A stretch of 64,000 bases of DNA, taken from assembly GCF_000758585.1 (NCBI RefSeq), contig NZ_CP009281.1, positions 6,723,173 to 6,787,172 on the forward strand, read 5' to 3'. Below, piece after piece: positions 8,300 to 15,944 of the stretch (position 1 is its first letter; each line of letters opens with the position of its first letter). A program made the translations under genes and the position numbers. The notes under the pieces were generated by a model, which saw only the letters and a program-made list of their open reading frames with translations, was not told the DNA's origin and did no database searches. This DNA comes from Paenibacillus sp. FSL R5-0345. GTDB taxonomy: Bacteria; Bacillota; Bacilli; Paenibacillales; Paenibacillaceae.

Positions 8300-8720
8300 T
8301 AAACCTAATGCAATTAGTAAAGTATTAAGCCCCAATGACACCGGTGAGACTGGTGGACATCAAGCTGGAATGTTAATTCCCAAAGTCGATGGTGTGCTGT
8401 CTTTTTTCCCCACCTTGGGATCAGCTACCAAAAACCCCCGTTACAGACTTAACTTCCTTGATGATATTGGTCAGGTATGGAAATTTAATTTTATTTATTA
8501 TAATAATCGCTTTTTTGGTGGCACAAGAAATGAATATCGTTTAACCGGGATGACATCTTTCATTAAACAGAATAACCTAAAAGCCGGAGATTCAATCATA
8601 TTAAAAGGAAACACAGAAGAAGATCAGTTGGAGATACACTACGAGCGGTATAATAATATTGATGAAGCAGAGGACGATATCATTCACCTTGGTTCATCAT
8701 GGAAGGTGATTAATATATGA
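8283..8720 (+). CDS. Free-standing EcoRII-N DNA-recognition domain protein
   Basis: 145 aa from the ATG at 8283; AAAGAGGAG ends 11 bases upstream, while an ATG at 8274 would be only two bases away. The whole protein corresponds to the EcoRII N-terminal effector-binding domain (B3-like fold): LSPNDTGETGGHQAGMLIPK near residues 15-34 and FFGGTRNEYRLTG further on line up with both EcoRII and the methyltransferase fusion at 3817-5937. No nuclease domain is attached. It overlaps the SNF2 stop and its own stop overlaps the MORC start (ATGA), so translation is coupled. It probably supplies sequence-specific DNA binding to the SNF2/MORC/HNH machinery (inference). Confidence 0.85.
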   Translation: MKQTTDKPNAISKVLSPNDTGETGGHQAGMLIPKVDGVLSFFPTLGSATKNPRYRLNFLDDIGQVWKFNFIYYNNRFFGGTRNEYRLTGMTSFIKQNNLKAGDSIILKGNTEEDQLEIHYERYNNIDEAEDDIIHLGSSWKVINI

Positions 8721-10321
8721 AAACTAAAAATCTACCCCCACGGGCTACAAGAATGATCGAAGGTCTAAGGGATACTGGATATGAATTTAATACAGCTATG
8801 GCTGATGTCATTGATAACTCTATCGCTGCAAATGCATCCTCAATTGAGATTGATATCTTAATGGACTTTGCTGGTGATATAAGTATTTATATTGCCGATA
8901 ATGGTTGTGGGATGAATGAACAGGGCCTCGATGACGCAATGACTTATGGTTCATTAGAAAGGCCCGATCCAAGTAGCTTAGGTAAGTTTGGATTAGGATT
9001 AAAAACAGCATCAACTGCCTTTTGTAGATGCTTATCAGTAATAACACGTGCTGGAGCCGGTATTGACCCAATAAAAGCCAGATGGGATCTTGATTACATT
9101 AGCGACGTTGCTAAAGATTGGGTACTTCAATTTCCTGAGATTGATCCCTATGAGTTGGAATTACTTGAGAAAGTCACTGGTGGTAGTTCAGGAACTATAG
9201 TTGTTTGGGAAAACGTGGACAGAGTAATGAAGGCATATTCAGATCAAGGTGGACCTCATGCTCGAAAAGCTTTAGATAAAATTGTAGATAATTTAAGAGA
9301 ACATGTGGCAATGGTTTTTGAACGCTTTCTTGATACGAACTTTACCACTGCACCAAATGTGGTAATCAAATTAAACCAAGACCCAGTTATACCTTGGGAC
9401 CCATTTTGCAAATCAGAACCAGAAACCAAATTGGTAGCTAAGAAAATTCAACCTGTAATTATTGATGAATACGGTGCAAAAACAACCTTTGATATTAAAG
9501 CTTATGTCATACCAAGGAAAGAAGGATTCACCTCCGAAGATGCTTGGAAGCTCGCAAAACTGAACAATGATATGCAAGGATTTTATATATATCGTGAAAA
9601 TCGATTAATTCATTACGGAGATTGGCTTGGAATGTTCCGCAATGAGCCCCATGGAACATTACTTAGAATAGAATTCTCCTTTGATCATACTTTGGACGAT
9701 GCTTTTAATGTAGATATTAAAAAGTCCAGAATTATGTTAACGGGTGAGCTATATAACTGGCTTAAAGAAAAGTTCTTGCCTGCGCCTAGACGAGTTGGCG
9801 ATGATAGATATAGAAAGGGTGTAAGTAGTACAGTCAATAAGGTGTCCAAAGGCGCACATGATGGTTCAAATGCTGGTATTGGTTCTCGTGAAAAAGAAGT
9901 TCAAATATCAAAAATAGAAGTCAAAAACCCAGGTGTTAATGAAGTTGAGGTAACTAACAAGAAAGGTAAATTCACAATTAAGATACCTGTGATTGACCCA
10001 GTAAAAGAAGGTGAGCTTTTTGTACAACCAGTTGAGTCTATTGATGAAGGAATGTTGTGGGAACCTTGTATAATTGGTGAACATCATGCGGTTAGAATCA
10101 ATACAAAGCATTCATATTATCATAAAGTGTACGTACCTAATCTAGCCTCAGGAGTAACTATTCAAGGAATGGATTCGCTTCTATGGGCTCTTAGTGAGGC
10201 CGAGTTAGGAACAATTAATGATTCTACAAGGTATCATCTGAAAGAACTGCGTTATGAAGTATCGAAGATACTAAGAAGATTAGTAGAGGATCTTCCAGAA
10301 CCGGAGATCAATAATGAATAG
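8717..10321 (+). CDS. MORC/MutL-like GHKL ATPase (restriction island)
   Basis: 534 aa. An N-terminal GHKL (histidine-kinase-type) ATPase fold is clear: ADVIDNS (29-35, the Mg-binding Asn box), DNGCGM (61-66, G1) and GKFGLGLKTAS (89-99, G2). The spacing and the GLGLKTAS form are those of the prokaryotic MORC/MutL-like group rather than of kinases, gyrase or Hsp90. A transducer-like domain follows to about 350, then a low-complexity linker and a C-terminal alpha/beta region without recognised motif. Such ATPases act as ATP-gated DNA clamps. It is coupled to the EcoRII-N gene by ATGA and overlaps the HNH gene by eight bases. Confidence 0.88.
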   Translation: MKTKNLPPRATRMIEGLRDTGYEFNTAMADVIDNSIAANASSIEIDILMDFAGDISIYIADNGCGMNEQGLDDAMTYGSLERPDPSSLGKFGLGLKTASTAFCRCLSVITRAGAGIDPIKARWDLDYISDVAKDWVLQFPEIDPYELELLEKVTGGSSGTIVVWENVDRVMKAYSDQGGPHARKALDKIVDNLREHVAMVFERFLDTNFTTAPNVVIKLNQDPVIPWDPFCKSEPETKLVAKKIQPVIIDEYGAKTTFDIKAYVIPRKEGFTSEDAWKLAKLNNDMQGFYIYRENRLIHYGDWLGMFRNEPHGTLLRIEFSFDHTLDDAFNVDIKKSRIMLTGELYNWLKEKFLPAPRRVGDDRYRKGVSSTVNKVSKGAHDGSNAGIGSREKEVQISKIEVKNPGVNEVEVTNKKGKFTIKIPVIDPVKEGELFVQPVESIDEGMLWEPCIIGEHHAVRINTKHSYYHKVYVPNLASGVTIQGMDSLLWALSEAELGTINDSTRYHLKELRYEVSKILRRLVEDLPEPEINNE

Positions 10322-11144
10322 AATTAATTTAGTTCTATTGGATGATCGTTTAACTGAACAATTTGGCATCATCATTCAATCAGAGTTTGTTAATAACTCG
10401 ATTGAAATTAGACCTCAAGATCTTCCTCGGGGTAATGGGTTTATCATAAGAGGTTCTTTAGGTTGGCGAAACTTAAGCCTTGAGTTTATACCCGACAACT
10501 TCGCTGGTCCCTTAATTCGTGCCATGGGTTTAGCAGATCAACAAAAGAAAGTGCTGTTTTGTTCGATAGCTAGTACAATAAAACCGACAACTGAAGACCT
10601 AAACTTTCGTTTAAATTCAATTGATCAAAATCCTATGGATACTTCTACATGGCCTAATCAATGGAATAAACTTAATTTAAAAGTAATAAAGATACCGGTA
10701 TACAGTGAAGAGATAAATCCAAATGAACTACAAGAATTATTTGAGGTACTGGTCGCTAAAATACTGGGTATGATTGTTTGCTTGCTTCCCTTAGAAGAGA
10801 GTGTTGTTGAGCACTCAAGTATAGGTTTACCCGAAGGTGCTGTAACAAGAGTAGAGGTCAATCGATATGAAAGAAGCGTTTTGAACAGGGAAGCTTGCAT
10901 CATGATCCACGGTTGTATATGTAAAGCTTGTGGTTTCGATTTCCATAAATATTACGGAGTTATGGGTCAGGGTTTTATTCATGTACATCATGTTACGCCT
11001 GTGTCAGCAATTGGACCAAATTATATTGTTAATCCCACAACCGACTTAGTTCCTGTCTGCCCAAATTGCCATTCAATGCTGCATAAAAGAAATCCACCAT
11101 TTACGGTAGATGATCTGAAGTTAATTATCAGTAAGAACACTTAG
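10314..11144 (+). CDS. HNH endonuclease (restriction island)
   Basis: 276 aa. Residues 1-180 are an unassigned domain, probably DNA- or protein-binding. Residues about 200-265 are an HNH nuclease with zinc ligands Cys203, Cys206, Cys249 and Cys252, catalytic-type HVHH at 223-226, and CxxCHxxxH near 249-257. The DLVPVCPNCHSMLHKR ending is typical of the McrA/HNH group. It overlaps the MORC gene. Since the EcoRII-like nuclease in the partner fusion looks inactive, this is the best candidate for the cutting subunit of the system (inference). Confidence 0.9.
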   Translation: MNRINLVLLDDRLTEQFGIIIQSEFVNNSIEIRPQDLPRGNGFIIRGSLGWRNLSLEFIPDNFAGPLIRAMGLADQQKKVLFCSIASTIKPTTEDLNFRLNSIDQNPMDTSTWPNQWNKLNLKVIKIPVYSEEINPNELQELFEVLVAKILGMIVCLLPLEESVVEHSSIGLPEGAVTRVEVNRYERSVLNREACIMIHGCICKACGFDFHKYYGVMGQGFIHVHHVTPVSAIGPNYIVNPTTDLVPVCPNCHSMLHKRNPPFTVDDLKLIISKNT

Positions 11145-11189
11145 GTAGGTCGTTAATTATCACAGAAACTGGATGAAGGGGCTGATTGC

Positions 11190-11690
11190 ATGAGCTTTTT
11201 ATCTTTATATTTTAGAGGTGTTGCAGCAAAAATTTTAAGTTCGGTAGAAATAAATAGGTGGCAAAGCAATCAACATGAGTTCCATGGAGTAAAAGTATTA
11301 AAAAATATATTTGGGTTAAAAAGACAGTATTTCAACGCAAAATTTATTTATTTCGATAGAAATGGAAAAGCACTGCAGGACACGGGGCAATTAACTTGGT
11401 ATGATGCAAGGGAATATTCACTGGATAGAACTGAGCATCGTTTGTATTACACAGACTCTAATGCTGTTAATAACGCACAGGAAAACGATTTAATGATAGT
11501 AGGATTGCGGAGTGATAATACCGTTATAGTTATTATAGCCGATAAAGACAGTGAATTTTGCGAAAAATTGAAATTCCTTTTCGGAATTAAATCTTTAAGC
11601 ACTGAATACAAATCAGTCAATTTAGAGAATAGTGAAGTCAGCAGTAATGACATAGATATGTTAATGAAGATAGGGATTGCAATACAATAA
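11190..11690 (+). CDS. Orphan N-terminal domain of an EcoRII-type endonuclease family
   Basis: 166 aa; AAGGGG precedes the ATG at 11190. The opening FRGVAAK, SNQHEFHGVK, LTWYDARE and EHRLYY are, as I recall them, hallmarks of the N-terminal domain of another group of EcoRII-C type restriction enzymes of about 400 aa. There the domain continues after a KIGI-like helix into the catalytic part. Here the frame stops at that point and a terminator follows, so only the putative recognition or regulatory domain is made. It is 45 bases after the HNH gene and is the last gene of the plus-strand run. Whether it is a truncated remnant or a functional subunit is open. Confidence 0.65.
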   Translation: MSFLSLYFRGVAAKILSSVEINRWQSNQHEFHGVKVLKNIFGLKRQYFNAKFIYFDRNGKALQDTGQLTWYDAREYSLDRTEHRLYYTDSNAVNNAQENDLMIVGLRSDNTVIVIIADKDSEFCEKLKFLFGIKSLSTEYKSVNLENSEVSSNDIDMLMKIGIAIQ

Positions 11691-11710
11691 ATAAATTTCT
11701 TGAGTACAAG

Positions 11711-11739
11711 GGCTCTTATGGGTTATACCAGTACGAGCC
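11711..11739 (+). terminator. Terminator of the SNF2-EcoRII-N-MORC-HNH operon
   Basis: Arms GGCTC...GAGCC with further interrupted pairing, followed by TTTTTTGTTTT; 20 bases past the last stop codon of the plus-strand run. Confidence 0.75.
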
Positions 11740-11946
11740 TTTTTTGTTTTTCTTTTTAACTGCTGTGCTAGCCTCTCCCTTTCCATAAGCCACCCTGCTA
11801 GAGAATTTCAAAAAATGTCCCTAGCCCACAAACCAGCTATAAAAAGTGACGGTATGGTAGAAGTGAGAACTGTTTTTTTGACAAAACTGACCGTATTGTC
11901 GCTATTTACTTCAGCAAAAGAGGGCTTCCAGCGTCATCTTAATAAA
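11740..11946. other. Intergenic stretch without recognisable gene
   Basis: Between the island terminator and the next small gene. I see no ribosome-binding site with a plausible open frame on the plus strand; the plus-strand frame at 11815-12060 runs antisense to a better-supported gene. No direct repeat or attachment-like site was recognised. Confidence 0.5.
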
Positions 11947-12123
11947 TCATTTTTCATCAAACACTTGAAGTACGTCAGCAATCTTGCTATCCATTGCATC
12001 CTTTACAGCTCGAAAAACCTCAAACTCAGAATAGCCTTCTGCAAGCAATTTTGCTTTTAGCTTCAAAGTAATTTCTTCTTGCACTTGCTTTGGTAACTGT
12101 AAGATGTATATCGGTTTCGTCAT
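11947..12123 (-). CDS. Small hypothetical protein (58 aa)
   Basis: ATG at 12123 with AGGAAGTGAT upstream; 58 codons to TGA. The translation (MTKPIYILQLPKQVQEEI..., ending DVLQVFDEK) is a compact strand-helix-helix type sequence with normal composition, similar in feel to small ribbon-helix-helix or antitoxin-like proteins, but I cannot assign a family. It is shorter than usual gene-finder limits. It appears monocistronic, within a row of small minus-strand genes between the restriction island and rlmH. Confidence 0.6.
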   Translation of the reverse strand: MTKPIYILQLPKQVQEEITLKLKAKLLAEGYSEFEVFRAVKDAMDSKIADVLQVFDEK

Positions 12124-12276
12124 AAAGCTTAATCACTTCCTAATAAGTAATATTTTTAGTATTATCATAAAACTCTCAGCCACGGTTCAGTATCGCAAAC
12201 TCCCTTTCCAATGATGGAGTAATGAAAGCCCGTATTAGCCCTAAAACAAGCTAATCGGGCCTTATGTTTAAATACA

Positions 12277-12531
12277 TTAAAAAATACCGGGTACTAAGTG
12301 TTTAATAACTTGTACTATATCTTCTCCTTTACTATTAGCATCCACTATCTCATCATAAATATCCTGTTGAATTTCTTGAAAATCACTTTTATTAGCTTTC
12401 AGTAGCACGTCTCCAGGTATCAGTTCATTGATTAAATCAACAGTCTTTTGATCCTCATAAGAATGACTTTTATGTACGTAAACCCAACCGGCCTCATGGC
12501 CAGACTTTGTTATATAATATCGATCAGTCAT
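12277..12531 (-). CDS. Small hypothetical protein (84 aa)
   Basis: ATG at 12531, chosen over a GTG at 12540 because AGAGGTG sits just upstream of it. The N-terminal half contains aromatic residues (YYITKSGHEAGWVYVHKS), the C-terminal half is a helical acidic region. Soluble, no Cys. Family not recognised. It sits in the accessory small-gene cluster next to rlmH, with 166 bases to the preceding gene. Confidence 0.55.
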   Translation of the reverse strand: MTDRYYITKSGHEAGWVYVHKSHSYEDQKTVDLINELIPGDVLLKANKSDFQEIQQDIYDEIVDANSKGEDIVQVIKHLVPGIF

Positions 12532-12696
12532 TAATATCACCTCTGGTATTATTAGTCAACTTAATGAAAACAAACAAGGTGCTTCAATTGTCGCTGTATT
12601 TTGAACAAACTGAACCAGAATTTTGGGAGATTGATTCTTTATCTTTAAAAAATTATACTTATAATTAATATCGGCAAGGATTCATCATTAAAAAAT

Positions 12697-13023
12697 TCAT
12701 TCTTTTGGAACCACATATTCGGATAAATTTATTCCCTTACTAACTTCTGTTGCATATGAAATGTTTATACCAGACGCTGCTACTATATCCTTGACGCTGT
12801 AGTTATTCTTTCGAATGATATCTGCATATTTAACACCAAATAAATGAATTTTTGCAACTTGTTTTCCGTGAGGTGCCTTATTATACATCTCACATAGAAT
12901 TCTTCCTAACTCTTGAACACCCAAGTTAAATCCCCCATTCAATTTTTCTGTGATTAAATGTATTTCTATGAAGCTCCTGATAAATCCTGCTGACTGAGAA
13001 TTTACCAAGCAGGGGATCGTCAT
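12697..13023 (-). CDS. Hypothetical protein with a possible C-terminal helix-turn-helix
   Basis: 108 aa; GAGGGG lies seven bases before the ATG at 13023. The N-terminal half (SAGFIRSFIEIHLITEKLNGGFNLG) is helical; the segment around residues 75-105 (IIRKNNYSVKDIVAASGI) looks like a short DNA-binding helix-turn-helix, a guess from pattern only. It starts 15 bases after the 42-aa frame that overlaps rlmH, so it may be read from the rlmH transcript. Confidence 0.55.
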   Translation of the reverse strand: MTIPCLVNSQSAGFIRSFIEIHLITEKLNGGFNLGVQELGRILCEMYNKAPHGKQVAKIHLFGVKYADIIRKNNYSVKDIVAASGINISYATEVSKGINLSEYVVPKE

Positions 13024-13038
13024 CTCGAACCCCTCTAA

Positions 13039-13167
13039 TTATATAAATTGCCCGCATAAGTCTTTATAACAAGCTGATTGAACCTTATCTATTCCATCCC
13101 CCACCCTACCAACTCCAGCCGCTTTTAACGCCTCTACGCCCTTCTCACACAAAAATTTAGCCGTCAT
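13039..13167 (-). CDS. Possible 42-aa protein translationally coupled to rlmH
   Basis: The ATG at 13165-13167 overlaps the rlmH stop as ATGA, and the frame runs 42 codons to TAA, ending 15 bases before the next gene. The peptide has three Cys (FLCEKGVEALKAAG, then ACYKDLCGQFI). No separate ribosome-binding site is visible, so expression would depend on coupling. It could be a real small gene or chance; the exact overlap and spacing favour the former. Confidence 0.4.
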   Translation of the reverse strand: MTAKFLCEKGVEALKAAGVGRVGDGIDKVQSACYKDLCGQFI

Positions 13168-13643
13168 TTATGATACGGTTCCCCCCGATTTATCTTCACC
13201 GCGCGATAAATCTGCTCCACCAGCACCAGGCGCATGAGCTGATGGGGCAGCGTCATGCGCCCAAAGCTCATGCGCTGCTGCGCGCGGCGCATGACCTCAT
13301 CGGAGAGCCCGTGGCTCCCTCCGATGACGAACACGACATGGCTCGTCCCGTAGGTGCCGAGCCTGTCAATTTCTGCGGCAAGCTCTTCCGAGCTCCATAG
13401 CTTGCCGTCAATCGCGAGCGCAATGACATGCGCCTCGCTCTTTATGTGCGCGAGGATGCGTTCGCCCTCGCGCGCCTTAACAATACCGACCTCTGCTTCG
13501 CTTAGAGAGTCGGGTGCTTTTTCATCTGCCACCTCAATCACCTGAAATTTCAAGTACGGTGTCAGCCGTTTAGCATACTCTGCAATGCCATTGATCAAGT
13601 ACTTTTCCTTCAATTTTCCTACGCCAATAATTTGAATAAGCAT
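13164..13643 (-). CDS. rlmH: 23S rRNA (pseudouridine1915-N3)-methyltransferase RlmH
   Basis: 159 aa, the usual length. A SPOUT-class (trefoil knot) methyltransferase that methylates pseudouridine 1915 in helix 69 of 23S rRNA in the 70S ribosome, using S-adenosylmethionine. Signatures: FVIGGSHGLSDEV for the cofactor-binding knot and LRLVLVEQIYRAVKINRGEPYHK at the C-terminus. GGAGG precedes the ATG. The end of the gene reads TATCATAAATGA, very like the attachment core used by staphylococcal SCC elements at orfX, the rlmH homologue. Confidence 0.97.
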   Translation of the reverse strand: MLIQIIGVGKLKEKYLINGIAEYAKRLTPYLKFQVIEVADEKAPDSLSEAEVGIVKAREGERILAHIKSEAHVIALAIDGKLWSSEELAAEIDRLGTYGTSHVVFVIGGSHGLSDEVMRRAQQRMSFGRMTLPHQLMRLVLVEQIYRAVKINRGEPYHK

Positions 13644-13682
13644 AAGTGCCTCCTGTCAAAATCCTCTATAGAAATAGCAAAA

Positions 13683-13702
13683 GGACGCGCAATAGGCCGT
13701 CC
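13683..13702 (-). terminator. Weak hairpin, possible terminator of the ArsR gene
   Basis: Arms GGACG and CGTCC (extended by AA/TT) with a short loop; on the minus strand followed by TTTTGC. It lies 75 bases past the ArsR stop. Confidence 0.4.
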
Positions 13703-13775
13703 CTTGTAGTTTTAGCAAGTAGCTTCCTAATCTTTCGCATTCCTTAAATATCCTATTCTTCAGACAATCCATCCC

Positions 13776-14126
13776 CTACTTACTCTCCTCCCGCTCCTCC
13801 ATTGCAAAATCCGGCATTTCCCCAGCTTCATAAGCACACAATATAGAATCCAGCAAACCTGGGAATCGTACATTAAGATCCTCAGTCCGCAGCGATAGTA
13901 TGCGCTGGGTTCCTTGAACCCGCGTAAACACAACCCCTGACTCGCGCAGCGTACGGGCATGATGAGACATGGTGGATTTGGCGATCGGAACGTTGAAGCC
14001 GTTGCAAGCCTGTTCTCCATTTCTATGAATATCCGATACGATATGGAGGCGAATCGGATCACTGAGCGCATACAATACGGAAGCAAGCTGAATGTCCTTG
14101 CGGTCCGGATGAAATAGTATTTTCAT
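13776..14126 (-). CDS. ArsR-family winged-helix transcriptional regulator
   Basis: 116 aa. Winged helix-turn-helix: LYALSDPIRLHIVSDI opens the domain, KSTMSHHARTLRESGVV is the recognition helix, and RVQGTQRILSLR the wing. The metal-binding ELCVCDL motif of ArsR/SmtB is not present; GEQACNGFN replaces it, so it may respond to another ligand or to redox state (inference). It is divergent from an MFS exporter and probably represses it; a near-perfect inverted repeat lies in the shared intergenic region. Confidence 0.9.
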   Translation of the reverse strand: MKILFHPDRKDIQLASVLYALSDPIRLHIVSDIHRNGEQACNGFNVPIAKSTMSHHARTLRESGVVFTRVQGTQRILSLRTEDLNVRFPGLLDSILCAYEAGEMPDFAMEEREESK

Positions 14127-14213
14127 GGATGATTATCCCCTTTGTCCTACTTTTAATGCGAAAAAAATATTGGTGCTCCTAATTGCATTTTATATCAACG
14201 CATGCTATATTTC

Positions 14214-14239
14214 AATTGTTCGTAAGTAATCGAACTATT
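14214..14239. promoter_or_regulatory. Inverted repeat, candidate ArsR operator
   Basis: Nine-base arms AATTGTTCG and CGAACTATT (one mismatch) separated by eight bases, 28 bases before the MFS start and between the divergent genes. Position and symmetry suit a dimeric winged-helix repressor. Confidence 0.55.
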
Positions 14240-14267
14240 AAACAATAATAAAAGGAGTGCTTCGCAC

Positions 14268-15680
14268 ATGACTTCTGTAAATAACCTTTCCGCGAATGCG
14301 GATCATGAAGCCTCCGCTCCGGAAGCGACTCTTCCACGGGAAGGCCTGCTGACTCTTCTGTTCAGCATCGCTGTGGTTCTCGTAATCATGAATACAGCCA
14401 TGTTCAATCTGGCACTGCCTGATGTAACTGAAGCCTTCGGCATTACAGCTGCATCCGCTTCTTGGATTGTTACCGGGTATTCCATTATGTTTTCGATTGC
14501 CTCAATCACGTACAGCCGGCTCTCTGATTTCTTGCCGATCCGCCGCCTGCTGGTGATAGGTCTGTTGACGCTGGGCTTTGCGGCTGTAGCCGGCTTCTTC
14601 AGCACCAACTTTATCTTTCTGCTTATCGTGCGCATTCTACAGGCGTCGGGCGCGGGCGCTGTAATGTCCTTATCTCTTGTTCTGTTTACACGTTATGTCC
14701 CGCAAGCCCGTCGCGGCAAAGCGATGGCGACGATTATGTCAGCCGTTTCACTCGGCCTAGGCCTTGGTCCGGTCGCGGGCGGAGCCATCGTCGAATATCT
14801 CGGCTGGATCTGGTTGTTCGCTGTAACGGCAGCTATTTTGCTTCTCGTGCCGATGTTCCTTATCCTGCTACCTAAAGAGGTGCCCACCCGAGGCTCCTTT
14901 GATGTGCTTGGTGGGCTGCTCTTGGGCGTCGGCACCACCGGTCTGCTGCTGTTCCTGACGAGTGGGTTGTGGGTGGCCTTGGTCACCGGACTTGTCGCCA
15001 TCGCTTTATTTGTTGGCCGTATCCGCAGCACGCCCGACCCATTTGTAATGCCCGCGCTTTTCCGTAACCGCTCATATCTCGTGTTGGCGGTGGTCGGAAT
15101 CGCCTCCTATCTGTGCAGCTTCGCCACCTTGTTCCTGCTGCCACAGATTTTGACTCATCGCTTTGGCTTCAGTGCAAGTCATGCCGGGCTTGTGATCTTT
15201 CCCGGATCGCTGCTCGCAATCTTCGTCTCCCGTTCCGTCGGACGAATCATCGACCGTTATGGCAATGCGGGGATATTGCGTTTCGCTCCACTACTTGTGC
15301 TGACTGCTACCGTCCTGTTCGCTGTTTTTGCGGGACGATCCTGGATTGCCGTCATGCTCATCTATATGATTATGAGTCTTGCCTTCACTACATTGTCCAG
15401 TAGTGTATCCAATGAAATCTCACGGATTCTGCCTTCCTCACAAATCGGCTCCGGGATGGGGCTGTTCCAGTTACTGCAATTCTTTAGTGGCGCCTTCAGC
15501 GTAGCTATGGCCGCAAGCGCACTGGAATGGCAGCGTGGGCTGCCGCTCCGGGCCGCTTACTCAAACATCTACTGGGGACTCTCTATTGCAGCAATGCTTG
15601 CCATCATCTCAGCAATTGTCTACCGCAAGAACAACCGAGGTAGCTCCCTGACCAATATGGCAGATGCAGCAGATGCATAA
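14268..15680 (+). CDS. MFS drug-efflux transporter, DHA2-type
   Basis: 470 aa with roughly 12-14 hydrophobic segments. The N-terminal motif NLALPDVTEAFGITAASASWIVTGY and the LSDFLPIRR loop (motif A-like) followed by GAGAVMSLSLVL (motif C-like) fit the DHA2 family of proton-driven multidrug exporters. AAAGGAG lies upstream of the ATG. The codon use is more GC-rich than in neighbouring island genes. Divergent ArsR-type repressor next door; the substrate cannot be told from sequence. Confidence 0.88.
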   Translation: MTSVNNLSANADHEASAPEATLPREGLLTLLFSIAVVLVIMNTAMFNLALPDVTEAFGITAASASWIVTGYSIMFSIASITYSRLSDFLPIRRLLVIGLLTLGFAAVAGFFSTNFIFLLIVRILQASGAGAVMSLSLVLFTRYVPQARRGKAMATIMSAVSLGLGLGPVAGGAIVEYLGWIWLFAVTAAILLLVPMFLILLPKEVPTRGSFDVLGGLLLGVGTTGLLLFLTSGLWVALVTGLVAIALFVGRIRSTPDPFVMPALFRNRSYLVLAVVGIASYLCSFATLFLLPQILTHRFGFSASHAGLVIFPGSLLAIFVSRSVGRIIDRYGNAGILRFAPLLVLTATVLFAVFAGRSWIAVMLIYMIMSLAFTTLSSSVSNEISRILPSSQIGSGMGLFQLLQFFSGAFSVAMAASALEWQRGLPLRAAYSNIYWGLSIAAMLAIISAIVYRKNNRGSSLTNMADAADA

Positions 15681-15715
15681 GACTAGTGAGCCCCCCTATA
15701 TATTATTCCACGCAA

Positions 15716-15754
15716 AAACACCTTACGGCCCATTTCCAGGACTGCAAGGTGTTT
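15716..15754 (+). terminator. Terminator of the MFS gene
   Basis: Arms AAACACCTT and AAGGTGTTT, then a T run; 36 bases past the stop. It also lies just past the 3' end of the convergent CxxH/CxxC gene and could act on both. Confidence 0.8.
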
Positions 15755-15776
15755 TTTTATAAGTCTTAAAGGTCCT

Positions 15777-15944
15777 TTAGACCACCAAATATTCAGCGTT
15801 CTTCTCACATTGGGTGCACTTTGCCGGCGGGTCCCAGTCAGAGAATTCCGTTTCCTTCAAATCCACTACATCTGGTGCATCTTCATACTCGTCCACAAAC
15901 AAATCAATAGCTAATTCTACATGTTCTTTACATACTACATACAT
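15777..15944 (-). CDS. CxxH/CxxC small zinc-ribbon-like protein (BA_5709 family)
   Basis: 55 aa, below usual length limits. CKEH near the N-terminus and CTQC near the C-terminus form the CxxH/CxxC pair that names this Bacillales family, which is typically found close to rlmH and htrA. The Cys/His spacing suggests a single bound metal ion (inference). An in-frame stop immediately precedes the ATG at 15944, which fixes the start; AAAGGGATG lies 12 bases upstream. Function unknown. Confidence 0.85.
   Translation of the reverse strand: MYVVCKEHVELAIDLFVDEYEDAPDVVDLKETEFSDWDPPAKCTQCEKNAEYLVV

Noticed and set aside
1..13163. SCC-type element with ccr recombinases, integrase or insertion sequences
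   Set aside because: No recombinase, transposase or second att-like copy could be found in the window.
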